The notes beneath the pieces were generated by a model. That model had not been told where the DNA came from, did not search any database, and was given only the letters and a program-made list of their open reading frames with translations. A program made the position numbers and the translations under genes. Source: an uncultured Tessaracoccus sp. (lineage in GTDB: Bacteria; Actinomycetota; Actinomycetes; Propionibacteriales; Propionibacteriaceae). Taken from it: a stretch of DNA of 64,000 nucleotides. Shown one piece after another: positions 55,364-63,927 of the stretch (the first letter of the stretch is position 1; each line of letters begins with the position of its first letter). The DNA lies in NCBI RefSeq assembly GCF_947255005.1, contig NZ_CAMYFI010000007.1:5571-69570 (forward strand). The letters are read 5' to 3'.

Positions 55364-56095
55364 GTGCAGATGACCAAGAACCGGATGTTCGTCGCGGTCG
55401 CTACCGCCATGGGGCTGCTGCTCTTCGTGGGGGCACTGCTCTGGTGGCCACGCGACTCGCACACTGCAGAGCCGACGCTCAGCCCGAACCCGAGCGTTTC
55501 TGTCTCCACATCGCCCACACCATCACCTCCCCCCTCAGCAAGCCCGACACCGTCGCCTTCTGCCTCACCGACGCCCTCCACACCGCGGCCTGGATCGGAG
55601 CAGTGCGCGAACCCCACCAAGGCCTTCACCCCTTCCTCGTTCACGATCGATCGAGTGGGCGCGCACGAACGTGTCATCCCAAAGCCAACCCAGGGCGGAG
55701 AAATCCCAGCACCTCCAACGAATGATCGACGCTCCGCGGCCTGGTGGAACGGTGGCCCGAAACCCGGATCCGATCACGGCAAGATTGTGCTCACCATCCA
55801 CACCTACCGCCCGAACCTCAGGCCCGCACTAGGCAATGAGCTGTTCCGAAGCGGCCAGTCCGCGCTGCAGCCAGGTGACATCCTCAAGGTGCACGGCTCC
55901 AACGGCGAGATCGTCTGCTACGAGTTCACGAAGGCCAAGAGGGTGATGGTGCGTGATTACGATCCCAATTCGACGCTCATGCTCGACCCGAAGGGCCCAT
56001 CATCCGCGGTGATCGTCATCTGCTGGGACTTCAACACATCGACGAAGGATTGGGACTCAAGGGTGTTCTTCCAGTTCAAACAAGTGAAGGTGTGA
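55364..56095 (+). CDS. Class F sortase
   Basis: Membrane-anchored cysteine transpeptidase for cell-wall proteins. 243 residues: one N-terminal membrane helix (AVATAMGLLLFVGALLW), a Pro/Ser/Thr repeat linker (about 35-75), and the sortase barrel with His in VLTIHTY, Cys in VIVICWDF and Arg in WDSRVFFQ. The GTG at 55364 or ATG at 55370 are both usable. No LPxTG-type substrate gene or pilin operon adjoins it, so it is an orphan sortase in this window. Confidence 0.87.
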   Translation: MQMTKNRMFVAVATAMGLLLFVGALLWWPRDSHTAEPTLSPNPSVSVSTSPTPSPPPSASPTPSPSASPTPSTPRPGSEQCANPTKAFTPSSFTIDRVGAHERVIPKPTQGGEIPAPPTNDRRSAAWWNGGPKPGSDHGKIVLTIHTYRPNLRPALGNELFRSGQSALQPGDILKVHGSNGEIVCYEFTKAKRVMVRDYDPNSTLMLDPKGPSSAVIVICWDFNTSTKDWDSRVFFQFKQVKV

Positions 56096-56098
56096 GGT

Positions 56099-57010
56099 TC
56101 ACTTCGAGCTGAACCATTCAACGCGATGCCCGTGCGGTTGGCACCACGCACGGGGCACCCCGTCGAGGGTGAGCAGCGTGTCACCCCACGCAGGCGCTGC
56201 CGGCACCTGCTGCTCACACAATGGGGCGAGTACCTGGCGCGGCTCAAACGCCACCCATCGAGCCCCACTCCCCCGCACCGCATCCACCACCACCTGCCGC
56301 TTCGTACGTGGCAGGTAGCCCAGCACCATGGAGTGGAACACGACGACGGTAGCCTCCGGGCTACGGGCTCGAAGCTCGTTGACGAGGCCCGGGATCCAAC
56401 GTTCTGGCGCGACTTCGAGATCGGCTGACCGCACTTCAGGAGGCCTGGTGGCGGCCACGTCGAGGGCATGTTGGAGCCGCTGTTTCCTGGCGTTCTCCCC
56501 CGCCCACACGAGCGAGCACAGCCAGCGGCGAGTGTCCTCGTCGCGTGGATCGAGTGGGTGGGCGTCGACGCCGAGCCGTGCAGCTACGATGACGTCGTCG
56601 AAGCCAAGTAAGTCCGGCAGTAAGCAGAGTCCTGCGGCGGCACCGAGCTCCAGGAGCGATACGGGCTGTGGTAGCGACGCCCACAGCGGCGCGAGCGCCC
56701 TGAGCCTGCCGGGTTCGTTGGTTTGGGTAGGACGCTCGACGATGATCTGGCGCACGGTCTCCCAGTGGTGTTCGAGCCACTCTTGGAGGGCTGAGCCTGG
56801 TTCGAGCGGGGCGTCGAGAAACTGCAGCGCCGCGAGGAAACGGTGGGGTTGTCGCGCATGGCCCGGTAATGCGTCGAGGCGTTCGACGAGCCAGGGTTGG
56901 GCAGCAGCCCACAGGCATAAGCGTTCCCAGGTGGGCGACGTGTGGTGTGTTTGCCCAGCGAACCACCGATAGAGCTCGGCAATCGGGGTCCGCTCAAAGA
57001 AGTGCGCCAT
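56099..57010 (-). CDS. DUF2332-family protein
   Basis: 303 residues. It begins MAHFFERTPIAELYRWFAGQ and contains LLELGAAAGLCLLPD, a glycine-containing strand-loop like the cofactor loop of methyltransferases, and VVVFHSMVLGYLPR, both typical of DUF2332. The biochemical role of the family is not established; a methyltransferase-like fold is an inference. Its ATG lies two bases after the nhaC stop, so the two are likely co-transcribed. The frame is open for 133 codons further upstream inside nhaC and is not used. Confidence 0.82.
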   Translation of the reverse strand: MAHFFERTPIAELYRWFAGQTHHTSPTWERLCLWAAAQPWLVERLDALPGHARQPHRFLAALQFLDAPLEPGSALQEWLEHHWETVRQIIVERPTQTNEPGRLRALAPLWASLPQPVSLLELGAAAGLCLLPDLLGFDDVIVAARLGVDAHPLDPRDEDTRRWLCSLVWAGENARKQRLQHALDVAATRPPEVRSADLEVAPERWIPGLVNELRARSPEATVVVFHSMVLGYLPRTKRQVVVDAVRGSGARWVAFEPRQVLAPLCEQQVPAAPAWGDTLLTLDGVPRAWCQPHGHRVEWFSSK

Positions 57011-57012
57011 GC

Positions 57013-58623
57013 TTACTCGACTGGCTCGATATCGGCTTGCTCGGATTCTGGGATTTCGTCGACGAGCACCGTGGTCATGCGCTGCAGCACGTAGATGAGA
57101 ACGCCCATGACGAGCAGCGTGGCGACGAGCCCAGGCAGGACGCTCTTCGTCGCTGCTGCAACGAAGTAACCCACGAGTGCTGAGCCGGCAGCAACCATGG
57201 AGTACGGCAGCTGAGTTTCGACGTGGGTGATGATGTTCGCCTGCGAACCGGTGGCAGACAAGATGGTGGTGTCGGAGATGGGCGAGATGTGGTCGCCCAG
57301 CACTGCCCCGGCGAGCACAGCGCCCAGACCAGCGATGAGCAGGTCGTCCGCGCCAAGGTTCAAGAGGATGTCGCCAGCAATGGGGATGAGCAGGCCGAAC
57401 GAACCCCACGAGGTACCCGTCGAGAACGCCATGAATCCTGCGGCGACGAACATCACCGGTAGCAGCCAGGCTGGTGGTAGGTCAGAGTTCTCCACGAGCT
57501 GAGCAAGGAATTCGCCGGTGCCCAGCGAACCGATGAGCGTGCCGAGTGTCCAAGCCAACAGCAGAATCGCTATAGCAGGCCACATCGATTTGAAGCCCTC
57601 CCAGAACCCTTGCAGCACCGTCTTCCAGGTGAAGTCGTCGTTGTCCTTCGTGGCCTTCCAGTAGAACCACAGCGCCAGCAGTAGTCCGATGCCGCCGCCA
57701 ATCACAAGTGACTCGGTGAGCATGGTGCTGCCCAGGGCTGTGACGAGGCTCGGATCGCCCGAGGCAATGTAGCCCGTGACATACATCGTGGTGACGACCC
57801 CGATGATGAGTCCGACGAAGGGGACGATGAGCGCACGCTTGGCACCGTCGTCGTGGATGGGAAGATCTTCCGAGAGTTCGCCGGGAATTTCCACGCCTTC
57901 TTCGTGCACGTCGGCGTGCTTGATAGCCCGACGTTCTTCCCTGCGCATGCTGCCGATGTCGAGCTGCAACAACACGGCGACGATAACCAGCACGAGCGCG
58001 GCGATACCGTAATAGTTCGCAGTTGCCGCCCCAAGGAACGCACCGAGATCGCTCGTTTCCAGCGACGATTTGGCAACCACCGGCGCGAGGAGCGCCATGA
58101 TGCTGGCTCCCCAGGACGAAAACGGCACGAGCACCGTCATTGGTGCAGCGGTGGAGTCGACGATGTAGGACAGTTTGGCTCGGGACACGTTGTGCCGGTC
58201 GGTGATGGGGCGGGACACCTGGCCGACCGCGAGAGCACTGAAGTAGTCATCAATGAACAGCACCAGTGCGAGCAGCAGCGCCAACAGCTGTGCGCCGCGT
58301 CGCGATTTGATGCGTTTCGAGGCCCATTCTGAGAAGGCCGCGGTGCCGCCCGACATGAAGACGAACGACGTGATCGCACCGAGCATCACGAGAAACAGCA
58401 GGATGAACAGGTTGTAGGTGCTGAATGCGCCTTCCTTCCAGAACTGGGCGGCAAATCCGTTCCAGATTTCCAAGCACGTTTGCAGTGGGTTGAAATTGGC
58501 CAGCAGCAGTGCGGCGACGACGATGCCGAGACCGAGACTGATCTTCACCTTGCGGGTAGCGATGGCCAAGACGATGGTGACCACCGGGGGAACGACGGCC
58601 AGCCAGGGATACTGTTCGATCAT
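57013..58623 (-). CDS. Na+/H+ antiporter, NhaC family
   Basis: 536 residues, about eleven to thirteen helices. Family-typical stretches: LFIDDYFSALAVGQVSRPIT, STAAPMTVLVPFSSWGA, GFMAFSTGTSWGSFG and AVLGDHISPISDTTILSA. An about 40-residue acidic cytoplasmic loop (ADVHEEGVEIPGELSEDLPI) splits the protein. The ATG follows GAGGAA. NhaC-family proteins may move Na+, amino acids or dicarboxylates; the substrate is unproven. Confidence 0.88.
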   Translation of the reverse strand: MIEQYPWLAVVPPVVTIVLAIATRKVKISLGLGIVVAALLLANFNPLQTCLEIWNGFAAQFWKEGAFSTYNLFILLFLVMLGAITSFVFMSGGTAAFSEWASKRIKSRRGAQLLALLLALVLFIDDYFSALAVGQVSRPITDRHNVSRAKLSYIVDSTAAPMTVLVPFSSWGASIMALLAPVVAKSSLETSDLGAFLGAATANYYGIAALVLVIVAVLLQLDIGSMRREERRAIKHADVHEEGVEIPGELSEDLPIHDDGAKRALIVPFVGLIIGVVTTMYVTGYIASGDPSLVTALGSTMLTESLVIGGGIGLLLALWFYWKATKDNDDFTWKTVLQGFWEGFKSMWPAIAILLLAWTLGTLIGSLGTGEFLAQLVENSDLPPAWLLPVMFVAAGFMAFSTGTSWGSFGLLIPIAGDILLNLGADDLLIAGLGAVLAGAVLGDHISPISDTTILSATGSQANIITHVETQLPYSMVAAGSALVGYFVAAATKSVLPGLVATLLVMGVLIYVLQRMTTVLVDEIPESEQADIEPVE

Positions 58624-58898
58624 GGATTCCTCGGGTAGGGCAACAGCGACCTAGATGGTACCAGCGTGATGTTGGGCCCGGTGCGAGCGCTGTACAGGTG
58701 GGTGTTGTGAAAGTGAGAAATCTCGACCCCTATGGCTGGTGTTCGTGTAATCTCCCGTCCGTTCCTCTTTTGAAGACGTGTCGGCGTGATGCGACGAGCG
58801 CACAGCGTTGCAGTTCCTTCATCGAGGTTGTTGTTCATCGGCTCGGCTGGGTGCAATCTGTGCATTGGTAGGGCCCTCTGGATCTCAAGGAGTAACGC

Positions 58899-60050
58899 GT
58901 GATTGACAACGGACTCGTCATGATCGGTGTCATCATGGCCCTCGCCGCGACGCTCATCGTGCTTGAGCGCAAGAGTGAATCGAAGTTCTTCAAGTACGTG
59001 CCAGGCATGGTGTTGATGTATCTGCTGTGCGCAGCGTTGAATTCGTTCGGTGTCTTCGGTAGCGCCGAGGAAGTCACCGCCCCGTTGAGTAATGTGAAGA
59101 GTGTCGCTTTACCCGCCATGATCTTCCTGTTCCTTTTCGGATGTGATTTGCGTAAGATCATCAAACTCGGCCCCAAGCTGCTACTCACGATGGCTGTGGC
59201 AAGTGCCTCGCTCTTTGCCGCGGTCGTGGGCGTGTACTGGATCTTCCGCGCTGCTCTCGGCGACGGTTCGTGGAAAGTGTTCGGCGCAATGCTCGCTTCC
59301 TGGACTGGCGGCAGCGCCAACATGGTTGCGGTGCAGGACATTCTGCAAGGCCCTCAGACGCTTTTCGGCTACGCCTTGATCACCGACACGCTGGTGTACT
59401 CGGTGTGGTTGATGGCGATGTTCTCCTCCGTCGCATTCTCTGATCGGTTCAACAAGTTCACCAAGGCAGGCGATACCTATCTCACGCGCCATGAGGAAAA
59501 TCTCGACACTGACAAGAAACCGATCACGCTCGAATCGCTGGCCATCAGCAGCTTCGGCGCCATCGCCGTCGCATGTTTCTCGATCTGGCTGGGCAAGATG
59601 CTGCCGGACGTCGGCGATGTGATTAACTCGAGCGCCTGGACCATCATCATCGTGTCGGTACTCGGTCTGGTTGCGGCGCAGACACCGCTCGGAAAGCTGG
59701 CGGGCACTGATGAGGTTGCCACTCTCATGCTGTTCCTCGTGATCGGTCAGATCGCTTCCGGGTCGGATTTCTCAGCCATCACCCAGGCGCCGCTGTACAT
59801 CGCCTGCGGCTTCCTAGTGCTGCTCATCCACGCAATCATCATGGTGATCTACGCGAAGCTCTCCCACACCGAGCTCTTCTCCTTGGCCGTGGCTTCCACG
59901 GCCAATATTGGCGGCGTGGCGTCTGCACCCGTCGTGGCGGCGGCCTACAACAAGGCCCTTGCACCCGTCGGTGTGCTCTATGCACTCATCGGCGCGCTGC
60001 TCGGCACGTGGATCGGGCTCGCCGCAGCGCAAGTCATGGCTGGGTTCTGA
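58899..60050 (+). CDS. DUF819 (YjcL-type) membrane protein
   Basis: 383 residues, about eleven helices. FLFLFGCDLRKIIKLGPKLL, SWTGGSANMVAVQDIL and STANIGGVASAPVVAAAYN identify DUF819, a family of presumed transporters with no settled substrate. The GTG start has AAGGAG six bases upstream. The next gene is a dipeptide epimerase, 14 bases on; DUF819 proteins beside such epimerases suggest a role in murein-dipeptide or amino-acid transport, an inference. Divergent from nhaC; the 275-base spacer shows no gene. Confidence 0.85.
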   Translation: MIDNGLVMIGVIMALAATLIVLERKSESKFFKYVPGMVLMYLLCAALNSFGVFGSAEEVTAPLSNVKSVALPAMIFLFLFGCDLRKIIKLGPKLLLTMAVASASLFAAVVGVYWIFRAALGDGSWKVFGAMLASWTGGSANMVAVQDILQGPQTLFGYALITDTLVYSVWLMAMFSSVAFSDRFNKFTKAGDTYLTRHEENLDTDKKPITLESLAISSFGAIAVACFSIWLGKMLPDVGDVINSSAWTIIIVSVLGLVAAQTPLGKLAGTDEVATLMLFLVIGQIASGSDFSAITQAPLYIACGFLVLLIHAIIMVIYAKLSHTELFSLAVASTANIGGVASAPVVAAAYNKALAPVGVLYALIGALLGTWIGLAAAQVMAGF

Positions 60051-60064
60051 GGCGGGTTATCATC

Positions 60065-61243
60065 GTGGCTGAGCTCATTGCAGACGAGATTCTCCATGTT
60101 GCCGATGTCCGGGTGCACGGGCACCGTTCTCCGCTCACTAGGCCATTCATTACGGCAGCGCGGCGAACCGATTCGGTGGACTACGTCGTCGCCGAGGTCG
60201 AGCTGGCCACGTCGGAGGGCTCCGTCGTCGGGCAGGGTTCTGCCGCGGAAACGGTGAAGGTCACCGGCGAGAGCGCGCAAACAATCATGCAGGTGATCGG
60301 CGGCCCCGTCCGAGGTGCATTGGTGGGTGTCCGTGGCACGTTGCCCGAACTCATCGACGAGCTCGTCGCTGCTACACCAAGCGCGACCAGCGCGCGGGCT
60401 GCCGTGGATGTGGCGCTGCATGACGCGCTCGCGAAGTCTCACGGCTTGGCCTTGGGCGAGTTGTTGGGGAGGCTGGCCAATCCTTCACTCGACGCTGACG
60501 CTGTGCGCGAGGAGTTGCGAGACTCGATGGCGAACGACATGACGGTGAGCCTGGATGCGCCCGAGAGGATGGCACGTTACGCGCGCGAGGCGGTCGCGGA
60601 CGGGTATTCGATTCTGAAGATCAAGCTCGGGGCCGACCCCGAGGAGGATCGCCGGCGTCTCGGGGCCGTGCTGGATGCCGAGCCCGATATACGGCTGCGC
60701 CTCGACGCGAACCAGGGGTGGAATGCCCGAGACGCCATCGCATTGCTGCACCGTTTTGTTGAGGATGGTTTGCCGATCGATTTGATCGAGCAGCCCGTGC
60801 CTCGCGCGGATGTCGAGGGGCTTGCGCAGGTGAAACGCGAGTCGCTGATCCCGATCATGGCCGACGAAGCCGTGTGGTCGCCGGAAGATGCGAAGCGCCT
60901 GATCGACGCCGACGCCGCCCATCTGCTCAACATCAAGCTGGCGAAGACAGGAGGGCTGCAGCCTGCGCTGGAGATCGCTCAGCTCGCGCATTCGGCGGGT
61001 CTGGAGTGCATGGTGGGCGCCATGATGGAGCCGCGCATCTCGATTACCGCGGCGGCCCATTTGGCGCTGATGCATCCGGCGGTGACGATGATTGATCTCG
61101 ATCCCCCAGCCTGGTTCGCCCACGATGTGCCTGAGGGAGGCTACGTCGAGCGAGACGGAATGCTGAGCCTCTTCCCCGGCCCCGGCCTCGCGCTCCCCCT
61201 CCTGGACGTGGCCACCGACCCACTGCCTTCGGCGCTTAAGTAG
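60065..61243 (+). CDS. Dipeptide epimerase (enolase superfamily)
   Basis: Probably epimerises L-Ala-D/L-Glu or similar dipeptides from murein turnover. 392 residues. Catalytic KxK is ILKIKLG; metal ligands lie in RLDANQGW, LIEQPVP and IMADEAVW; the second lysine is in NIKLAKTGG. The C-terminal PRISITAAAHLAL is typical. The start GTG 60065 is tentative because the GAGG ahead of it is far. Located 14 bases after the DUF819 gene. Exact dipeptide specificity cannot be read from the sequence. Confidence 0.87.
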   Translation: MAELIADEILHVADVRVHGHRSPLTRPFITAARRTDSVDYVVAEVELATSEGSVVGQGSAAETVKVTGESAQTIMQVIGGPVRGALVGVRGTLPELIDELVAATPSATSARAAVDVALHDALAKSHGLALGELLGRLANPSLDADAVREELRDSMANDMTVSLDAPERMARYAREAVADGYSILKIKLGADPEEDRRRLGAVLDAEPDIRLRLDANQGWNARDAIALLHRFVEDGLPIDLIEQPVPRADVEGLAQVKRESLIPIMADEAVWSPEDAKRLIDADAAHLLNIKLAKTGGLQPALEIAQLAHSAGLECMVGAMMEPRISITAAAHLALMHPAVTMIDLDPPAWFAHDVPEGGYVERDGMLSLFPGPGLALPLLDVATDPLPSALK

Positions 61244-61261
61244 CCGCTCTGCTCCTCCCTC

Positions 61262-61281
61262 GATGATTGAGTAGCGGCCGC
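61262..61281. repeat. REP-like half unit
   Basis: GATGATTGAGTAGCGGCCGC: the left half of the unit at 61291-61331, followed by a C-run, so the right half is missing. Confidence 0.6.
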
Positions 61282-61290
61282 CCCCCCGCC

Positions 61291-61331
61291 GATGATTGAG
61301 TAGCGCCCGCGGGGCGTGTATCGAAATCATC
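61291..61331. repeat. REP-like palindrome, 41-base unit A
   Basis: Starts GATGATTGAGTAGCGCCCG and ends GTGTATCGAAATCATC; GATGATT/AATCATC ends are exact inverted repeats. Same core as the units near 25000. Confidence 0.85.
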
Positions 61332-61395
61332 CACCAGCCCGGGTTTCGCACAAGAGCTCCGCGCCTTCCTCAACCACTGGAGCCAAGCGACAAGC

Positions 61396-61472
61396 TAACC
61401 CGATATCCACATTCGTTTGCTCAGATGGGCGTTTTTGGGCTGTTTCGAGAAACGCGTGTGGATATCGGGTTA
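61396..61472. repeat. 16-bp perfect inverted repeat with 45-base loop
   Basis: Arms 61396-61411 (TAACCCGATATCCACA) and 61457-61472 are exact reverse complements. The stem can be prolonged inside by CGTTT/AAACG after two unpaired bases on each side. No coding frame inside. Confidence 0.9.
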
Positions 61473-61489
61473 CCTCAGGTGTGAGACGT

Positions 61490-61522
61490 GGTTTCGACAC
61501 GGCCCGACGGGCCGGCCCAACC
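61490..61522. repeat. Second palindrome family, copy 1
   Basis: GGTTTCGACACGGCCCGACG at the left and GGGCCGGCCCAACC at the right; GGCCCGACGGGCC core with GGTT/AACC ends. Confidence 0.75.
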
Positions 61523-61556
61523 ATCGGGACCAGAACACAGCGGACACCCCGACACC

Positions 61557-61597
61557 GATGATTGAGTAGCGCCCGGAGGGCGCGTATCGAAATCATC
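61557..61597. repeat. REP-like palindrome, 41-base unit B
   Basis: Same length, ends and orientation as 61291-61331; core CGCCCGGAGGGCGCG. Confidence 0.85.
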
Positions 61598-61605
61598 CCC
61601 CAGGC

Positions 61606-61638
61606 TTCCACACGGCCCGACGGGCCGGCTCAACCACC
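61606..61638. repeat. Second palindrome family, copy 2, overlapping a gene end
   Basis: Shares CACGGCCCGACGGGCCGGC with the copy at 61490-61522. It runs nine bases into the 3' end of the serine hydrolase gene and supplies its stop codon (61630-61632). Confidence 0.7.
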
Positions 61639-62436
61639 TTGGCGATTGACGGACAACAGCGCCATCGTGAGTGCCTCGATGGTTTCGTTTGCTTCTGCTT
61701 CGCCCATTCCCGAGGTCATCACCGCGAGCGACATCCCGGCATCCCCGATGAACGCAACGTCGTGGCGGATACCGGGGATCTCTCCGGATTTTGAGCCATG
61801 GTCAACGGCGTCCGAGATTACTCGCGTAATCACTCGAATCTGCTGATCTCGCAGTGCGGTGAGCGCTACTTGTTCCGTTTCTTCGCTGAGGAATTCGCCG
61901 TATCGAATGGCATGCATCGTCGACGCGAGGTCGATGGCGCAAGTCTCGTTTGTGAGTCCGCGGGCGACAGCTACCGCGTCACCGATCTGTCGCTCCACCT
62001 TCGTCCCAACCAGCTTGAGTTGTCGGCACACGTCGGCAATAACGTTGGGAAATTCTGCCAGCAGTGCCAGACACATGTTGGTGGCCTCGTTACTCGACCT
62101 CGAGATCATCAGATGCACCGCCTGCTCAACGGTGAGAGGAGCGCCCTCCTCCGGGAAATCAGGATAGAGATGATCACCGGTCAACGTGAAGGGCCTCCCA
62201 TCGCATCCAGTGAAGGTGCGCGTGGCGGTGAGCACGTCGTCGAGACGCAGCTCGCTCGCCTCCACCTCCTGCAGCACTGCAAGCATGATGTGTAGTTTGA
62301 TAGTGCTCGCCGCGTAGTAGCGCCGTCCACTACTTCGTAAAGCGAGCGGCTCGCCTAACGCATCGAGAAGCACATACGACACCGACGGAGCACCCTCCAC
62401 GTGGGCGGTACTGCTGAGCCAGGAGTCGTCGTTCAC
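61630..62436 (-). CDS. Class A beta-lactamase-like serine hydrolase
   Basis: 268 residues from the GTG at 62436. SxxK is ASTIKLHI, the SxN region is SRSSNEAT, and the KTG equivalent is HGSKSGEIPG. The match to class A beta-lactamases is clear in the three motifs, but no signal peptide or lipobox is visible, which is unusual for an enzyme of periplasm-facing substrates. The frame is open to 62541, yet no better start is seen, so the N-terminus is uncertain. Possible roles are murein-peptide hydrolysis or beta-lactam cleavage; not resolved. Confidence 0.75.
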   Translation of the reverse strand: MNDDSWLSSTAHVEGAPSVSYVLLDALGEPLALRSSGRRYYAASTIKLHIMLAVLQEVEASELRLDDVLTATRTFTGCDGRPFTLTGDHLYPDFPEEGAPLTVEQAVHLMISRSSNEATNMCLALLAEFPNVIADVCRQLKLVGTKVERQIGDAVAVARGLTNETCAIDLASTMHAIRYGEFLSEETEQVALTALRDQQIRVITRVISDAVDHGSKSGEIPGIRHDVAFIGDAGMSLAVMTSGMGEAEANETIEALTMALLSVNRQGG

Positions 62437-62537
62437 GGCTCCACTGTAGTTGTGAGTGCGGAGGAGAGGAACCACCCCTCCGCGGAGGGGTTCCCAAGTT
62501 GATGGGCCCAGCATGATGCTGGTGCAGGACCGGCTGA

Positions 62538-62932
62538 TCACAGGCGTTGCATCGGTTGACTGGTGATCGAAGCGATCAATTCAAAGTCCTTGTCGACATG
62601 CAACACCACGTGTCCAGTGATCTCGGCGGTGGCCGCGATCAGCAGATCGGGAACAAAAGGGGCTCGGTGCTGCCCTCGCTCAGCCAGAAAGCCCTGCATT
62701 TCGAGTGCTCGGTCCTCGATGGCGGATGTCAGGTACTCGACAGGCATGGACGAAATCGGCGGCAGACGGAACACGCCTGTGTGGTCAACCACGTTCCGCG
62801 CCGAAAAGCCCGCTTCAAGGCGGGTGAGGTTAGAAATCGCCACCAAGCCGCGGCTGATCCGATTGGCCACTCCGCAGCGTCCGAGTTGGCTGCGAAGCGA
62901 ACCAAGGCTGACTTGTCGATGAGCCAAGTCAT
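62538..62932 (-). pseudogene. vapC: Frameshifted VapC-like PIN-domain toxin
   Basis: The gene starts at ATG 62932 in a four-base overlap with the antitoxin stop. Residues 1-22 ([21 protein letters not shown], with the PIN aspartate) are in one frame; the homology then continues in the next frame as [21 protein letters not shown] to [24 protein letters not shown], which holds the remaining PIN acidic residues. One missing base at about 62866-62869 (TGGCC where TGGGCC would restore the frame) explains it. As read, the product would end at 62729 with a nonsense tail. The toxin is therefore probably inactive, unless it is a sequencing error. Confidence 0.85.
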
Positions 62933-63150
62933 GACCACGCGTCCGCCATGACTTCGTCGTCGCCCAGATTCTGCAACAGCTGCGTCATGACTTCTAGGTT
63001 TTCCACTGCTACCGGCGCCGAGCATCGGCGAGCCTGCTGCTGGAGCTGTCTCCGCAAGAAGTCGGCGCGCGAAAGCCCCGCTCGCCGGGCTTGCTCATCC
63101 AACAGTGCGAGGTCTTCTTGCGGAATGCCGCAGATCAACACGTTTGGCAT
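62929..63150 (-). CDS. vapB: VapB/FitA-like antitoxin
   Basis: 73 residues. N-terminal ribbon-helix-helix motif ([32 protein letters not shown]), then a toxin-binding tail ending [10 protein letters not shown]. The ATG at 63150 is chosen because AGGAG lies six bases upstream; the frame is open to 63273. Its stop overlaps the toxin start (ATGA), the usual TA arrangement. TATCA occurs twice, ten bases apart, just upstream and could be part of an operator. Confidence 0.87.
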   Translation of the reverse strand: MPNVLICGIPQEDLALLDEQARRAGLSRADFLRRQLQQQARRCSAPVAVENLEVMTQLLQNLGDDEVMADAWS

Positions 63151-63349
63151 ATCCATCTCCTGTTGATACCAAATGATATCCCGCATCGTGGTGAGGTCTC
63201 GAGCATCGCCACATCCTTCAACATGACAACGTGCCGCACCGTCTCGGAGAACAGTCACTCCTCGCCGACCCACTCACACATCGAGCCGGACAAATCACGA
63301 GATCTCCTAGCGGGAGGCTTGCCGAAACCTGCCTCGGCGATTGGATCGC

Positions 63350-63888
63350 TCAGGGCCCCAACGCCGTGATCGGTACGACGCAGACGCCATCGGGACGCCG
63401 GTAGGTGTATCGACCGCCTGTCACGACGATGAGAGCAGCGGGCGCACCGTGACGGTCCTGGTCGATCTTGGCGGCCATGCGCACAAGTGATGCCGCTGCT
63501 GCACCCGCAGCAGCCTCACCCAACTTGACCTCGATGCCTGCCCACCGACCGTCCGGCAATTCGAGCACCGCATCAACCTCGAGCCCAGTCTGGGAGTCCC
63601 GCCATGATGACAGCGTCCCATCCAATGGCTGTGCATAGACTCGAATATCGCGCATCACAAGCGACTCAAAGTGGAGACCCGCAGTAGGAAGATCCCGCCG
63701 CAGCCCATCAACTCCCACACCGAGCGCGGCGACGCCCAGCGTCGGATCCACGAAATGGTGAACCGCCGCGGCGCGTAGTCGGGTCCGGGAACGCATATGG
63801 GGGCGCCATGCGGGAATCGGTTCGATCAGCATGAGCCGGTCGAGTGCGTCAAGGTAGTTGGTCAAGGTCTCGGCGGCAACACGCCCCT
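63350..63888 (-). pseudogene. 5'-truncated ATP-binding DUF4143-type protein
   Basis: The visible frame reads VAAETLTNYLDALDRLMLIE, then RTRLRAAAVHHFVDPTLGVA, GLHFESLVMRDIRVYAQPL and GLEVDAVLELPDGRWAGIEV, the C-terminal half of the ATPase family whose full members have an N-terminal AAA domain. A TAG lies just before CGT GTT GCC at about 63889, and no AAA domain is present upstream. The break coincides with the start of the probable insertion sequence at the right edge, so the gene is likely disrupted. Confidence 0.75.
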
Positions 63889-63927
63889 AGCGAACTTGTC
63901 AAGTTGTCTGTGTAAGTAGTCGGTGTT
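63889..63927. repeat. Probable end of an insertion sequence
   Basis: The 39 bases between the broken DUF4143 gene and the putative transposase stop contain GAACTTGTCAAGTTGTCTG, a plausible terminal inverted repeat. The matching end is outside the window, so this is only suggested by context. Confidence 0.35.

Noticed and set aside
55450..55600. Low-complexity Pro/Ser/Thr repeat as a possible tandem-repeat locus
   Set aside because: It is the in-frame linker of the class F sortase, normal for wall-spanning anchors.
61400..61470. GATATC-containing arms as a restriction-modification or phase-switch site
   Set aside because: No invertase, methylase or promoter inside the repeat, and the loop has no switchable gene part.
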